This document shows positions 1-5,644 of a DNA stretch of 6,883 bases, piece after piece. The translations under genes and the position numbers were made by a program. The stretch is from Betaproteobacteria bacterium UBA2293 (GTDB taxonomy: Bacteria > Pseudomonadota > Gammaproteobacteria > Burkholderiales > Rhodocyclaceae). Within the stretch, counting starts at the first letter, position 1; every line of letters starts with the position of its first letter. Location of the stretch: the NCBI GenBank assembly GCA_002345845.1, contig DDWF01000215.1, forward strand, positions 1 through 6,883, in the 5' to 3' direction. Below the pieces are notes generated by a model that was not told where the DNA came from, did not search any database, and saw only the letters and a program-made list of their open reading frames with translations.

Positions 1-672
1 GCCGGTTGTGCCCTCGCCGCCATGGCCGGCTGCTCGCCCGCCTCGGTCATCTGCGAGATCATGAACGACGACGGCACCATGGCCCGCCTGCCGGAACTGA
101 TCGAGTTCGCCAAGGAACATGGCCTGAAGATCGGCACCATCGCCGACCTGATCCACTATCGCGCCGGTTCGGAAACCCTGGTCGAGCGCGTCACCAGCAA
201 GACAGTGGCAACCGCGCATGGTGATTTCACCTTGCATGCCTACGTGGACCGCGCCAGCGGCGCCACGCACCTCGCCATGGTCAAAGGCAATATCCCGAGC
301 GGGACCGAGACCCTGGTGCGCGTCCATGAACCGCTGTCGGTGCTCGACTTCATCGACCCGGCGAGCAAGACAGGTTCCTTCTCCATCGAGGAAGCGCAGG
401 CAGCACTGGCCAAGAACGGCCATGGCGTCATCGTCCTCATGCATCGCCCCGAAGACGGCGAAGCACTGCTCGCCCGCCTCACCGGCCAGCCGGCGACGAC
501 GCCGCGCCAGCAGCAGAAGTGGGATCCGCGTACCTACGGCATCGGCGCCCAGATCCTGCGCGACGTCGGTGTCACCAAGATGCGCCTGCTCTCCAGCCCG
601 CGCAAGATGCCCTCCATGACCGGTTTCGACCTCGAAGTCACCGGTTTCGTCACCTCACCCGCGGAGCTCTGA
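1..672 (+). CDS. ribBA: RibBA-type 3,4-dihydroxy-2-butanone 4-phosphate synthase, C-terminal part (5' end outside window)
   Basis: The frame is open from base 1 and ends at TGA 670-672, leaving 223 residues of a longer protein. Residues 1-48 are the end of the DHBP synthase (RibB) domain, recognised by ICEIMNDDGTMAR (17-29) and IGTIADLIHYR. This enzyme turns ribulose 5-phosphate into the four-carbon precursor of lumazine. Residues from about 51 to 223 align with GTP cyclohydrolase II (RibA), keeping HLAMVKGN, LVRVHEP and YGIGAQILRDVGV (179-191). The zinc-binding cysteines of the usual ECLTGD...RCDCG segment are gone, replaced by EPLSVLDFIDPASKTG, and the RQEGRGIGL catalytic segment reads HRPEDGEALL. 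I infer that only the DHBP synthase activity remains and that GTP cyclohydrolase II is encoded elsewhere. Such RibB plus degenerate-RibA fusions are known in proteobacteria. Three bases separate it from ribH. Confidence 0.93.
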   Translation, partial: AGCALAAMAGCSPASVICEIMNDDGTMARLPELIEFAKEHGLKIGTIADLIHYRAGSETLVERVTSKTVATAHGDFTLHAYVDRASGATHLAMVKGNIPSGTETLVRVHEPLSVLDFIDPASKTGSFSIEEAQAALAKNGHGVIVLMHRPEDGEALLARLTGQPATTPRQQQKWDPRTYGIGAQILRDVGVTKMRLLSSPRKMPSMTGFDLEVTGFVTSPAEL

Positions 673-675
673 GTC

Positions 676-1149
676 ATGTCCCGTTTTGACAACGTCTACG
701 AATACGACAACAACCTGAACGGCGCCGGCCTGCGCATCGGCGTCGTCATGAGCCGCTTCAACCTGCCCGTCTGCGAAGGCTTGCTCTCCGCCTGCATCGC
801 CGAACTCAAGCGTCTCGGCGTCGCCGATGCCAACATGAGCATCGCCACCGTCCCCGGTGCCCTGGAAATTCCGCTGGTCCTGCAGACGATGGCGCAAAGC
901 GCCAGCTTCGACGCGCTGATCGCCCTCGGCGCCGTCATCCGTGGCGAGACCTACCACTTCGAGGTGGTCTCCAATGATTCCTGCCGCGCCATCATGGAAG
1001 TCCAGCTCGACACCGGCGTGCCGATCGCCAATGGCATCCTGACCTGCGAAAGCGATGAGCAAGCGGAAGTCCGCATGCAACCCAAGGGCGCCGACTGCGC
1101 CCAGGCCGCCGTCGAGATGGCCAATCTCCAGAAAGCCCTGCTCCAATGA
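676..1149 (+). CDS. ribH: 6,7-dimethyl-8-ribityllumazine synthase (riboflavin synthase beta chain)
   Basis: Condenses 5-amino-6-ribitylaminouracil with the DHBP made by RibB to form 6,7-dimethyl-8-ribityllumazine, the penultimate step of riboflavin synthesis in the cytoplasm. The 157-residue length is normal for the family. Visible hallmarks, in order, are the SRFN substrate-binding segment after [13 protein letters not shown], the [14 protein letters not shown] segment carrying the catalytic histidine, [17 protein letters not shown], and the C-terminal [15 protein letters not shown] helix. The ATG at 676 follows the ribBA stop by 3 nt, and GGAG at 663-666 is a suitably placed ribosome binding site inside the end of ribBA. 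The gene overlaps nusB by 4 nt (ATGA), which suggests translational coupling. All expected active-site motifs are present, so an active enzyme is likely. Confidence 0.97.
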   Translation: MSRFDNVYEYDNNLNGAGLRIGVVMSRFNLPVCEGLLSACIAELKRLGVADANMSIATVPGALEIPLVLQTMAQSASFDALIALGAVIRGETYHFEVVSNDSCRAIMEVQLDTGVPIANGILTCESDEQAEVRMQPKGADCAQAAVEMANLQKALLQ

Positions 1150-1631
1150 CCACCTTCCTCAGCGATACCGAACACCCCGAAGAACCCACGGCACCGCCCA
1201 AGTCGGCCCGCCGCAGGGCTCGCGAGTTCGTCCTTCAGGGGCTTTATCAGTGGCGCGTCGGCGGTGCCGACGAAGCCTCCATCGAAGCCTACGCGCCGGA
1301 AATGGAAGACTTCGCCAAAGCCGACCGCGAGTTCTTCGTCGGTACCCTGCGCGGCGTCATCGGCCAGCAGGAAGCGCTGACCGCTCGCATCACCGCCCAC
1401 ATCGACCGTCCCTTCGGCGAACTGTCGCCGGTCGAGGCCTGCGTGTTGATGCTCGGCAGCTTCGAGATGCTCAATCATCCGGAAACGCCGTACCGCGTCA
1501 TCATCAACGAGGCGATCGAGCTGACCAAGGCCTTCGGCGGCACCGATGGCCACAAGTACGTCAATGGCGTGCTCGACAAGGTGGCTGCCGTCGCCCGCCC
1601 GGACGAAGTCGCCGCGCGCAAGAAGAAGTGA
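1146..1631 (+). CDS. nusB: Transcription antitermination factor NusB
   Basis: NusB binds boxA RNA with NusE (ribosomal protein S10) and supports antitermination during rRNA transcription. The 161-residue protein has the family signatures [15 protein letters not shown] near residues 23-37, a central all-helical body with [19 protein letters not shown], and the highly conserved [31 protein letters not shown] Lys/Arg-rich tail (AARKKK) ends the protein. The first 20 or so residues ([13 protein letters not shown]) are acidic and proline-rich, and look like a disordered extension of the kind common in betaproteobacterial NusB. The ATG shares bases with the ribH stop codon and I see no strong Shine-Dalgarno, so reinitiation from ribH is likely. 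Placement between ribH and thiL is a widespread conserved order. Confidence 0.96.
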   Translation: MTTFLSDTEHPEEPTAPPKSARRRAREFVLQGLYQWRVGGADEASIEAYAPEMEDFAKADREFFVGTLRGVIGQQEALTARITAHIDRPFGELSPVEACVLMLGSFEMLNHPETPYRVIINEAIELTKAFGGTDGHKYVNGVLDKVAAVARPDEVAARKKK

Positions 1632-1635
1632 GCCG

Positions 1636-2604
1636 ATGGCCGGCGAATTCGCGCTGATCGACCGCTATTTCGCCCGCCCGACCCCGTCGGCGGTGCTCGG
1701 CCCCGGCGACGACTGCGCCCTGCTGCAACCGACCCCGGGGATGCAACTGGCAGTGACCACCGACATGGTGGTCGAAGGCACGCATTTCCTGCCCGGCACC
1801 AATCCGCACAACCTCGGCTGGAAGACACTGGCCGTCAATCTCTCCGACCTTGCTGCGATGGGTGCCCGGCCGCGCTGGGTGACGCTCGCCGGCGCCATGC
1901 CGGCCGCCGAGGAAAACTGGATCGCCGCCTTCGCCCAAGGATTCTTCGCCTGCGCCGCGGAGTACGGCGTCGACGTGGTTGGTGGCGACACCACTCGCGG
2001 CCCACTCAATCTCTGCGTCACCGCCCTCGGCGAAGTCGAGCCGGGCCGCGCCCTGCGTCGTGATGGCGCCCACGTCGGCGACCAGATCTGGGTTTCCGGC
2101 CGCCCCGGCCTGGCCGCCCTGGGCCTGGCCCAACTGCAGGGCCGGATCGAATTGCCGGCGCCGTGGCCAAAACTGTGTATCGCCGCCCTGGAAAAACCGC
2201 GGCCACGCGTCGCCCTCGGCCAGGCCCTGGTCGGTGTCGCCAGTGCCGCCATCGATGTCTCCGACGGCCTGCTCGCCGATCTCGGCCACATCGCCGAACG
2301 CTCCGGCTGTGCTGCCGCCGTCCGCCTGGTCCAGCTGCCACACCTGCCCAAGGGCGAGACTTACGACGCCGTGCTGCGCAAGCTGGCACTGGAATGCCAG
2401 CTGGCTGGCGGCGACGACTACGAGCTGTGCTTCACGGCGCCCGGCACGAACAGCCTGGTCATCGCCCAGATCGCTGCCCGCCTGGAATTGCCGCTGTGGT
2501 GTATCGGCGAGATGGTTGCCGGCCCGGCCGGCGACGTCACCGTCTTCGACCCGGACCACAAGCCGGTCGAATTCGACTGTAAAGGCTTCGATCATTTTGG
2601 CTGA
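1636..2604 (+). CDS. thiL: Thiamine-monophosphate kinase
   Basis: Phosphorylates thiamine monophosphate with ATP to the cofactor thiamine diphosphate, the last step of thiamine synthesis. The 322 residues match the family length. The fold is of the PurM/AIR synthase type. Motifs seen are GEFALIDRYF (3-12), GPGDDCALL (22-30, binding Mg/ATP), TTDMVVEGTHF (41-51), AVNLSDLAAMGA, GGDTTRGP (116-123), the second-half IDVSDGLLADLGH (206-218), GGDDYELCF (258-266) and the C-terminal KGFDHFG. The frame is open further upstream, but those codons lie inside nusB and the family begins at MAGEF, so I chose ATG 1636, 4 nt after the nusB stop. GPGDD replaces the commoner GIGDD, a mild change unlikely to matter. 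It overlaps the probable pgpA start by 8 nt. Confidence 0.96.
   Translation: MAGEFALIDRYFARPTPSAVLGPGDDCALLQPTPGMQLAVTTDMVVEGTHFLPGTNPHNLGWKTLAVNLSDLAAMGARPRWVTLAGAMPAAEENWIAAFAQGFFACAAEYGVDVVGGDTTRGPLNLCVTALGEVEPGRALRRDGAHVGDQIWVSGRPGLAALGLAQLQGRIELPAPWPKLCIAALEKPRPRVALGQALVGVASAAIDVSDGLLADLGHIAERSGCAAAVRLVQLPHLPKGETYDAVLRKLALECQLAGGDDYELCFTAPGTNSLVIAQIAARLELPLWCIGEMVAGPAGDVTVFDPDHKPVEFDCKGFDHFG
2581..2585 (+). promoter_or_regulatory. Probable ribosome binding site for the TTG start of pgpA
   Basis: AAAGG lies 11 nt upstream of TTG 2597, inside the end of thiL. No ATG or GTG exists in the right frame before the conserved part of PgpA begins, so this site together with the TTG fixes the start. 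The spacing is slightly long, and coupling to thiL termination may help. Confidence 0.45.
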
Positions 2605-3094
2605 GACCGGCCAGCGCCGCCCGAACCTTCGCTTCCTGTTCGCCCACCCGGCGCACTTCCTGGCCCTCGGCTGCGGCAGCGGCCTGGCGCCGAAAGCCCC
2701 CGGCACCTTCGGCACGCTGTTCGCCTGGGGCAGCTTCCTGGTTTTTCGGCCGTACTTTGACGACTTCCAGCTGCTCTTCCTGCTCGCCGCCGCCTATCTC
2801 GGCGGCATCTGGCTGATCGACGTCACCGGCCGGGCACTCGGCGATCCGGACCACGGCAGCATCGTCTGGGACGAGATCGTGCCCTTCTGGCTGATCCTGC
2901 TGCTGACACCGGCCAGCTTCTACTGGCAGCTGGCCGCCTTCATGCTGTTCCGCTACTTCGACATCACCAAGCCGCAACCAGCCCGCTATTTCGACCAGCA
3001 CGTGAAGAACGGCTTCGGCGTCATGGCCGACGACCTGGTCGCTGCCGGCTACACCCTGCTCTGCCTGGCCCTGCTCAAGATCGTTCTCGCCTGA
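2597..3094 (+). CDS. pgpA: Phosphatidylglycerophosphatase A
   Basis: Inner-membrane phosphatase that dephosphorylates phosphatidylglycerol phosphate to phosphatidylglycerol. The protein has 165 residues if translation begins at TTG 2597 (M-AETGQRRP). The family signature GSGLAPKAPGTFGTL is at 27-41, a conserved DHGSIVWDEIVPFW has the acidic pair D92-E93, FRYFDITKPQP is at 118-128, and GFGVMADDL includes D145-D146. Hydrophobic segments lie around 42-75 (a pair), 95-118 and 148-165, as expected for a small polytopic membrane enzyme. The rare TTG start is chosen because the only other codons before the conserved region are ATC and ATT or lie within thiL. That start overlaps the thiL stop by 8 nt, consistent with an operon. 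The stop TGA 3092-3094 is the last of the operon seen here. A promoter for the next gene overlaps this stop. Confidence 0.93.
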   Translation: MAETGQRRPNLRFLFAHPAHFLALGCGSGLAPKAPGTFGTLFAWGSFLVFRPYFDDFQLLFLLAAAYLGGIWLIDVTGRALGDPDHGSIVWDEIVPFWLILLLTPASFYWQLAAFMLFRYFDITKPQPARYFDQHVKNGFGVMADDLVAAGYTLLCLALLKIVLA

Positions 3095-3119
3095 CGCCGA
3101 TGCCCGAGCGGCATAGAAT
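3091..3119 (+). promoter_or_regulatory. Sigma70-type promoter for the HicA-like gene, with an inverted repeat in the spacer
   Basis: CTGACG (3091-3096; 4 of 6 matches to TTGACA) and TAGAAT (3114-3119; 5 of 6 matches to TATAAT) are separated by exactly 17 bp. Transcription would start near 3126, about 25 nt before ATG 3150. The -35 box overlaps the pgpA stop codon. Within the spacer, ATGCC (3100-3104) and GGCAT (3110-3114) form a perfect 5-bp inverted repeat around CGAGC. It touches the first base of the -10 box, so it could be an operator or a weak hairpin at the end of the pgpA transcript. Confidence 0.6.
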
Positions 3120-3149
3120 GGGCGCATCACTTCCCTCGGGAGCGTCATC

Positions 3150-3425
3150 ATGAGCCACAAACACGCCCACCTGATGCGCAGCATCTTCCAGGATCCGCTG
3201 CCGGCCAACATTCACTGGCGCGAAATCGAATCGCTGCTCAACCACCTCGGCGCCGAAATCGAACCGGCGCACGGTGCCCGCTTCAAGATCACGCTGAACC
3301 GGGTCGAGGGCTTCCTCCATCACCCGCACAACAGCAGCACTTGCTCACGCACCGACATCAAGGCGCTGCGCGAGATGCTGACGCATGCCGGGATCACCCT
3401 GTCGAGTTACGAGGCTGCCGACTGA
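3150..3425 (+). CDS. Small HicA-like (dsRBD-fold) protein without a HicB partner
   Basis: A 91-residue protein beginning MSHKHAHLMRSIFQDPLPAN, followed by IHWREIESLLNHLGAEIE (21-38), a short beta region GARFKITLN (42-50), GFLHHPHN (54-61) and a final helix IKALREMLTHAGI (70-82). The layout of helix, three strands and helix, and the closing segment, fit the small HicA-like proteins often annotated as type II toxin-antitoxin HicA family. Classical HicA has a GSHH-type motif with the catalytic histidine in the first strand. Here the equivalent place is G42-A43-R44-F45, so mRNA-cleaving activity is doubtful, although H57, H58 and H60 are available further on. No HicB antitoxin follows, because the next gene converges 10 nt away. 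GGGAG at 3138-3142 is a good ribosome binding site 7 nt before the ATG, and the gene has its own promoter. The family assignment is by pattern recognition and moderately sure. A function as an active toxin is not supported. Confidence 0.75.
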   Translation: MSHKHAHLMRSIFQDPLPANIHWREIESLLNHLGAEIEPAHGARFKITLNRVEGFLHHPHNSSTCSRTDIKALREMLTHAGITLSSYEAAD

Positions 3426-3435
3426 GTCCTCAAGC

Positions 3436-3876
3436 TCAGGCGGCGGGGACCATCAGATAGCGTTGCAGATGGCCGTCGAATTCGACGAAATGGCTACTCA
3501 GGGCCGCCAGCACCTCGTCAATACCTTCGATCGCGCGAACCGTGTTGCCGTCACTGGCGAGGACGATGCGGATGCTTTTCAACTGTTCGGCAATGGCCAT
3601 GTGCGCACGGTTGTGCGCCCGCCGATGTAGCTCGGGAACGCCATCGTCCATGTACAGCGACTCCATCGCATTGTGCTTGAGCGTTGCCTCGACAAAAGCC
3701 CGCACCAGTTGTTCGACGTGGCTGCGGCAAAAGGCCCGGCGATCGTCTCCACAGCAGCGGCAATCGTCACCCCGGTCGCGCTCGCTACATAGCGCCTGAA
3801 TGCGCCGGATGAGATCCAGCATGGCGTCGTGATCACGACGCATCCGGTCGACGGCCTCTTCTCGGATCAGCAACAT
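3436..3876 (-). CDS. Hemerythrin-like di-iron protein with a cysteine cluster
   Basis: A 146-residue protein of predicted helices carrying the full hemerythrin ligand set: H16 (DHDAM), H68 and E72 (HNAME, H-x3-E), H88 and H92 (HNRAH, H-x3-H; H84 also available), then H129 and D134 (HFVEFD, H-x4-D). Such proteins bind a non-heme di-iron centre and serve in oxygen binding, oxygen or redox sensing, or NO and peroxide response. The role here is not determined. Between helices A and B sits a five-cysteine cluster, C30, C39, C41, C42 and C50, with H53 close by, which typical bacteriohemerythrins lack. The gap H92 to H129 is longer than in classical hemerythrin, so helix C or the C-D loop is extended. 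There is no signal peptide, so the protein is probably cytoplasmic. The ATG at 3876 is preceded by a modest GGGA. A strong promoter and hairpin lie upstream. The gene converges with the HicA-like gene. Confidence 0.82.
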   Translation of the reverse strand: MLLIREEAVDRMRRDHDAMLDLIRRIQALCSERDRGDDCRCCGDDRRAFCRSHVEQLVRAFVEATLKHNAMESLYMDDGVPELHRRAHNRAHMAIAEQLKSIRIVLASDGNTVRAIEGIDEVLAALSSHFVEFDGHLQRYLMVPAA

Positions 3877-3933
3877 ACGGGCGTTCCCATCAGTGATTGT
3901 GGCGTTGTGGCGAGGGTCGGCAAGTCCCGATGC

Positions 3934-3955
3934 TTCCGCCGTTGGGGCGACGGAA
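3934..3955 (-). other. Hairpin in the 5' leader of the hemerythrin-like gene
   Basis: Read on the minus strand, TTCCGTCG and CGGCGGAA flank a CCCCAA loop, giving an 8-bp RNA stem with one U-G wobble. It lies between the predicted transcription start (about 3976) and the ATG at 3876. No T-tract follows on either strand, so it is not a standard intrinsic terminator. It may stabilise or regulate the leader, or be incidental in GC-rich DNA. Confidence 0.4.
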
Positions 3956-3982
3956 ATACCCGATTAATTTTCTCGGGATTTA

Positions 3983-4011
3983 AGAGTATGTGTCGTTTTC
4001 ATCCCTGTCAA
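3983..4011 (-). promoter_or_regulatory. Sigma70-type promoter for the hemerythrin-like gene
   Basis: On the minus strand a perfect TTGACA (4006-4011) is followed after 17 bp by TACTCT (3983-3988; 3 of 6 matches, including the first two bases and the last). The local DNA is AT-rich compared with the genes around it. The start point would be near 3976, giving a leader of about 100 nt before ATG 3876. The exact -35 and the ideal spacing make this credible despite the weak -10. Confidence 0.55.
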
Positions 4012-4062
4012 GCAGTCTGAAAACCAGAGGAAGAAAATCTAGAATCAACCGCTTAAACATTG

Positions 4063-4914
4063 TCAGCTATCGGCCAGGCGCACCAGGGAGAGCAGGCGGA
4101 CATCGACACTGAGCGACAGCCGATCCAGCGCCATCGCCCGCTGCCGCCCCAGCGGAGTCGCCCGATAGAAATGCGGCGTCATGGCCAGCAGGTCAGCGAT
4201 CTGCGGCGCAGCATCGAGATGTAGCGGGTAACAAAGGGACTCGCTGCCGAGAAGGGCAAAGCCCTCAGGTACCGCTTGCTCCCCAGTACGCTCCGCCCGT
4301 AGTTCGGGATAGATGATGGCGCGCAGCTCGCGCAGGTGATCCGGCCCGGCATCGACCATCAACAAGCGCCCGCCGGGTTTCAGAACACGAGCGAATTCGG
4401 CAAACACGGGAAACCCGAACATGCACAACAGGCGATCAATACTCGCTGCCAACACCGGCAGCTTGGCATTGCTGCCGACCACCCAGCTCCCGCGTTTTTC
4501 ATTCTTTGCCGCAGCCAGCACGGCCCATTTTGAAATATCCAGCCCAAGCATTTCCAGATTTTGCCCATCGTTAAGGCGGCCAGCCAATTGCCGCAGGTAG
4601 TAGCCTTCGCCGCAGCCGGCATCCAGGCAACTGAAACGAGCATCGGGCGCCAGATCGGCCAGAACCGCCCGCGACGCCGCATCGGCGATGGGCAGATAGT
4701 GACCGGCTTCGAGAAAGCGCCGGCGGGCCGCCACCATTTCCTTGCTGTCGCCGGGATCGCGGGAGCGCTTGTGCTGAACGGGCAGCAGGTGCACGTGCCC
4801 CTGACTGGCGATATCGAAGGTGTGGCCGGCAGCACAACGCCAACTCATCGCCTCGACATGCAACGGTTCGCCATCGAGCGGGCAGGCCAGGGCCGGGAAT
4901 GGAAGGACGGACAT
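4063..4914 (-). CDS. rlmA: 23S rRNA (guanine-N1)-methyltransferase, RlmA type
   Basis: Predicted SAM-dependent methyltransferase that makes m1G in domain II of 23S rRNA (G745 in E. coli numbering). The 283-residue product starts MSVLPFPALACPLDGEPL. An N-terminal zinc knuckle is followed by the family block LLPVQHKRSRDPGDS (43-57), AGHYLPI, then SAM motif I LDAGCGEGYY (97-106), LGLDISK with acidic D126, and ARVLKPGGRLLMV plus PDHLREL further on. E. coli RlmA binds zinc with C-x2-C...C-x3-H. Here the positions are C11, D14, C27 and H31, so one Cys is Asp. ATG 4914 is chosen because it matches the family N-terminus. The frame stays open to 5097, and ATG 4974, with GCGGA 5 nt upstream, is an alternative adding 20 residues. 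I see no clear promoter. The gene is transcribed divergently from the exported-protein gene. Confidence 0.9.
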   Translation of the reverse strand: MSVLPFPALACPLDGEPLHVEAMSWRCAAGHTFDIASQGHVHLLPVQHKRSRDPGDSKEMVAARRRFLEAGHYLPIADAASRAVLADLAPDARFSCLDAGCGEGYYLRQLAGRLNDGQNLEMLGLDISKWAVLAAAKNEKRGSWVVGSNAKLPVLAASIDRLLCMFGFPVFAEFARVLKPGGRLLMVDAGPDHLRELRAIIYPELRAERTGEQAVPEGFALLGSESLCYPLHLDAAPQIADLLAMTPHFYRATPLGRQRAMALDRLSLSVDVRLLSLVRLADS

Positions 4915-5030
4915 TGCAGAAAGTGAAAAGCGTTGAAGGGTGAGTAGTTTGCCCACAAGTTTCGGCTGGTGCATCCTTTTCCGCTTACAGGCTGATAGCG
5001 CCGGACAATCGTTGAAATGGCATGAATCAA

Positions 5031-5061
5031 TTGGCCGGCGCACCGCCATTCCCGCTACAGT
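5031..5061 (+). promoter_or_regulatory. Possible promoter for the exported-protein gene
   Basis: TACAGT (5056-5061; 4 of 6 matches to the -10 consensus) lies about 35 nt before ATG 5097. TTGGCC (5031-5036) sits 19 bp upstream of it as a poor -35. The placement in the divergent 182-bp gap between rlmA and the + strand gene is sensible, but the spacing is long and the call is weak. Confidence 0.3.
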
Positions 5062-5096
5062 CGTAACCCGCCCAACCGCCCTCCCCCGGATAACCA

Positions 5097-5570
5097 ATGA
5101 TCAACCGATTTCTTGCTAGCTTGGCCCTGGGCCTTGTCTCTTTCGCCGCCATCGCCCAGGCCACCCCGCTGCAGACCGGCGATGCCCTGCCGGCCCTGAT
5201 GCTGAATGATCAGCATGACAAACCCTACGCGCTCAATGCCGACACCCGGCAGATACTCTTCGCCGCCGACAATGATGGAGCCGAACTGGTCATGGCCGAA
5301 CTCGACCGACGCGGCGCCAACTGGCTAAAGGAAAGCAAACGCGCCTACCTGGCCGACATCCACAAGATGCCCAGCCTAGTCACCCGCCTGTTCGCCATGC
5401 CCAAGTTGCGGGAAAAAACCTACCCCATCGCTCTGGGCAGGGAAGCCGCCGATCTGGCCATGTATCCGCGCAAGAAAGGCTGCGTGAGCCTACTGCCGAT
5501 TAAGGCCGGCAAGCTTGGAGAAGTGACCTATGCCTGCGACGCCACGGCTCTTAAGGCGGCTCTGCAATAG
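5097..5570 (+). CDS. Small Sec-exported periplasmic protein of unknown function, possibly thioredoxin-like
   Basis: The 157-residue product begins with a clear signal peptide: MINR, a hydrophobic stretch from residues 5 to 19, and an A-x-A site (A20-Q21-A22) followed by T23. The mature protein of about 135 residues starts TPLQTGDALPALMLNDQHDKP, resembling the opening of thioredoxin- and AhpC-like folds (G-x2-hP-x-hxLxD-x2-G/D). It lacks the CxxC redox motif. Only two cysteines remain, C129 and C147, which could pair as a disulfide in the periplasm. The middle is rich in charged helices (AELVMAELDRRGANW) and the end has YPRKKGCVSLLPI and GEVTYACDATALKAAL. I do not recognise a named family with known function. 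The start is fixed by the signal peptide and a weak GGATAA upstream. A strong hairpin lies 23 nt after the stop, so it is probably a one-gene unit. Confidence 0.85.
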   Translation: MINRFLASLALGLVSFAAIAQATPLQTGDALPALMLNDQHDKPYALNADTRQILFAADNDGAELVMAELDRRGANWLKESKRAYLADIHKMPSLVTRLFAMPKLREKTYPIALGREAADLAMYPRKKGCVSLLPIKAGKLGEVTYACDATALKAALQ

Positions 5571-5593
5571 CGGAGCGCGACAACTGCACCAAA

Positions 5594-5627
5594 GCACAAC
5601 GGCAACCATCACCGGTTGCCGTTGTGC
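5594..5627 (+). terminator. Perfect 14-bp hairpin, probable transcription terminator
   Basis: GCACAACGGCAACC (5594-5607) is followed by the loop ATCACC and its exact reverse complement (5614-5627). It starts 23 nt after the stop of the exported-protein gene. The stem is long and perfect, but the bases after it (CTGGAATTCC) contain no run of T. It may therefore act as a weak terminator, a 3'-end stabiliser against exonucleases, or both. Confidence 0.6.
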
Positions 5628-5644
5628 CTGGAATTCCTAGTTCC

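Noticed and set aside
655..1553. Overlapping minus-strand frames opposite ribH and nusB
   Set aside because: Both sense genes are highly conserved and tightly packed, so the antisense frames are shadows.
1561..2715. Long open frame (384 codons) on the minus strand opposite thiL and pgpA
   Set aside because: It is antisense to two clearly conserved genes, its translation is rich in low-complexity Gly/Ala/Arg/Asp, and it has no recognisable motif. Such frames are common opposite high-GC genes.
1..3094. FMN or TPP riboswitch inside the riboflavin/thiamine operon
   Set aside because: The genes are 3-4 nt apart or overlap, leaving no room for an aptamer. Any such element would lie upstream of the window.
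3422..3439. CTGAG/CTCAG inverted repeat between the convergent HicA-like and hemerythrin-like genes, as a shared terminator
   Set aside because: The stem is only 5 bp with an 8-nt loop and no T-tract on either strand, so it does not support a terminator call.
3150..3876. HicA-like gene plus the neighbouring gene as a complete toxin-antitoxin pair
   Set aside because: The neighbour is convergent, not co-directional, and is a hemerythrin-like protein by its metal ligands. It has no HicB or DNA-binding antitoxin features.
3829..4020. 63-codon + strand frame across the hemerythrin promoter region
   Set aside because: It overlaps the start of the minus-strand gene and the predicted promoter, lacks a ribosome binding site, and has no recognisable features.
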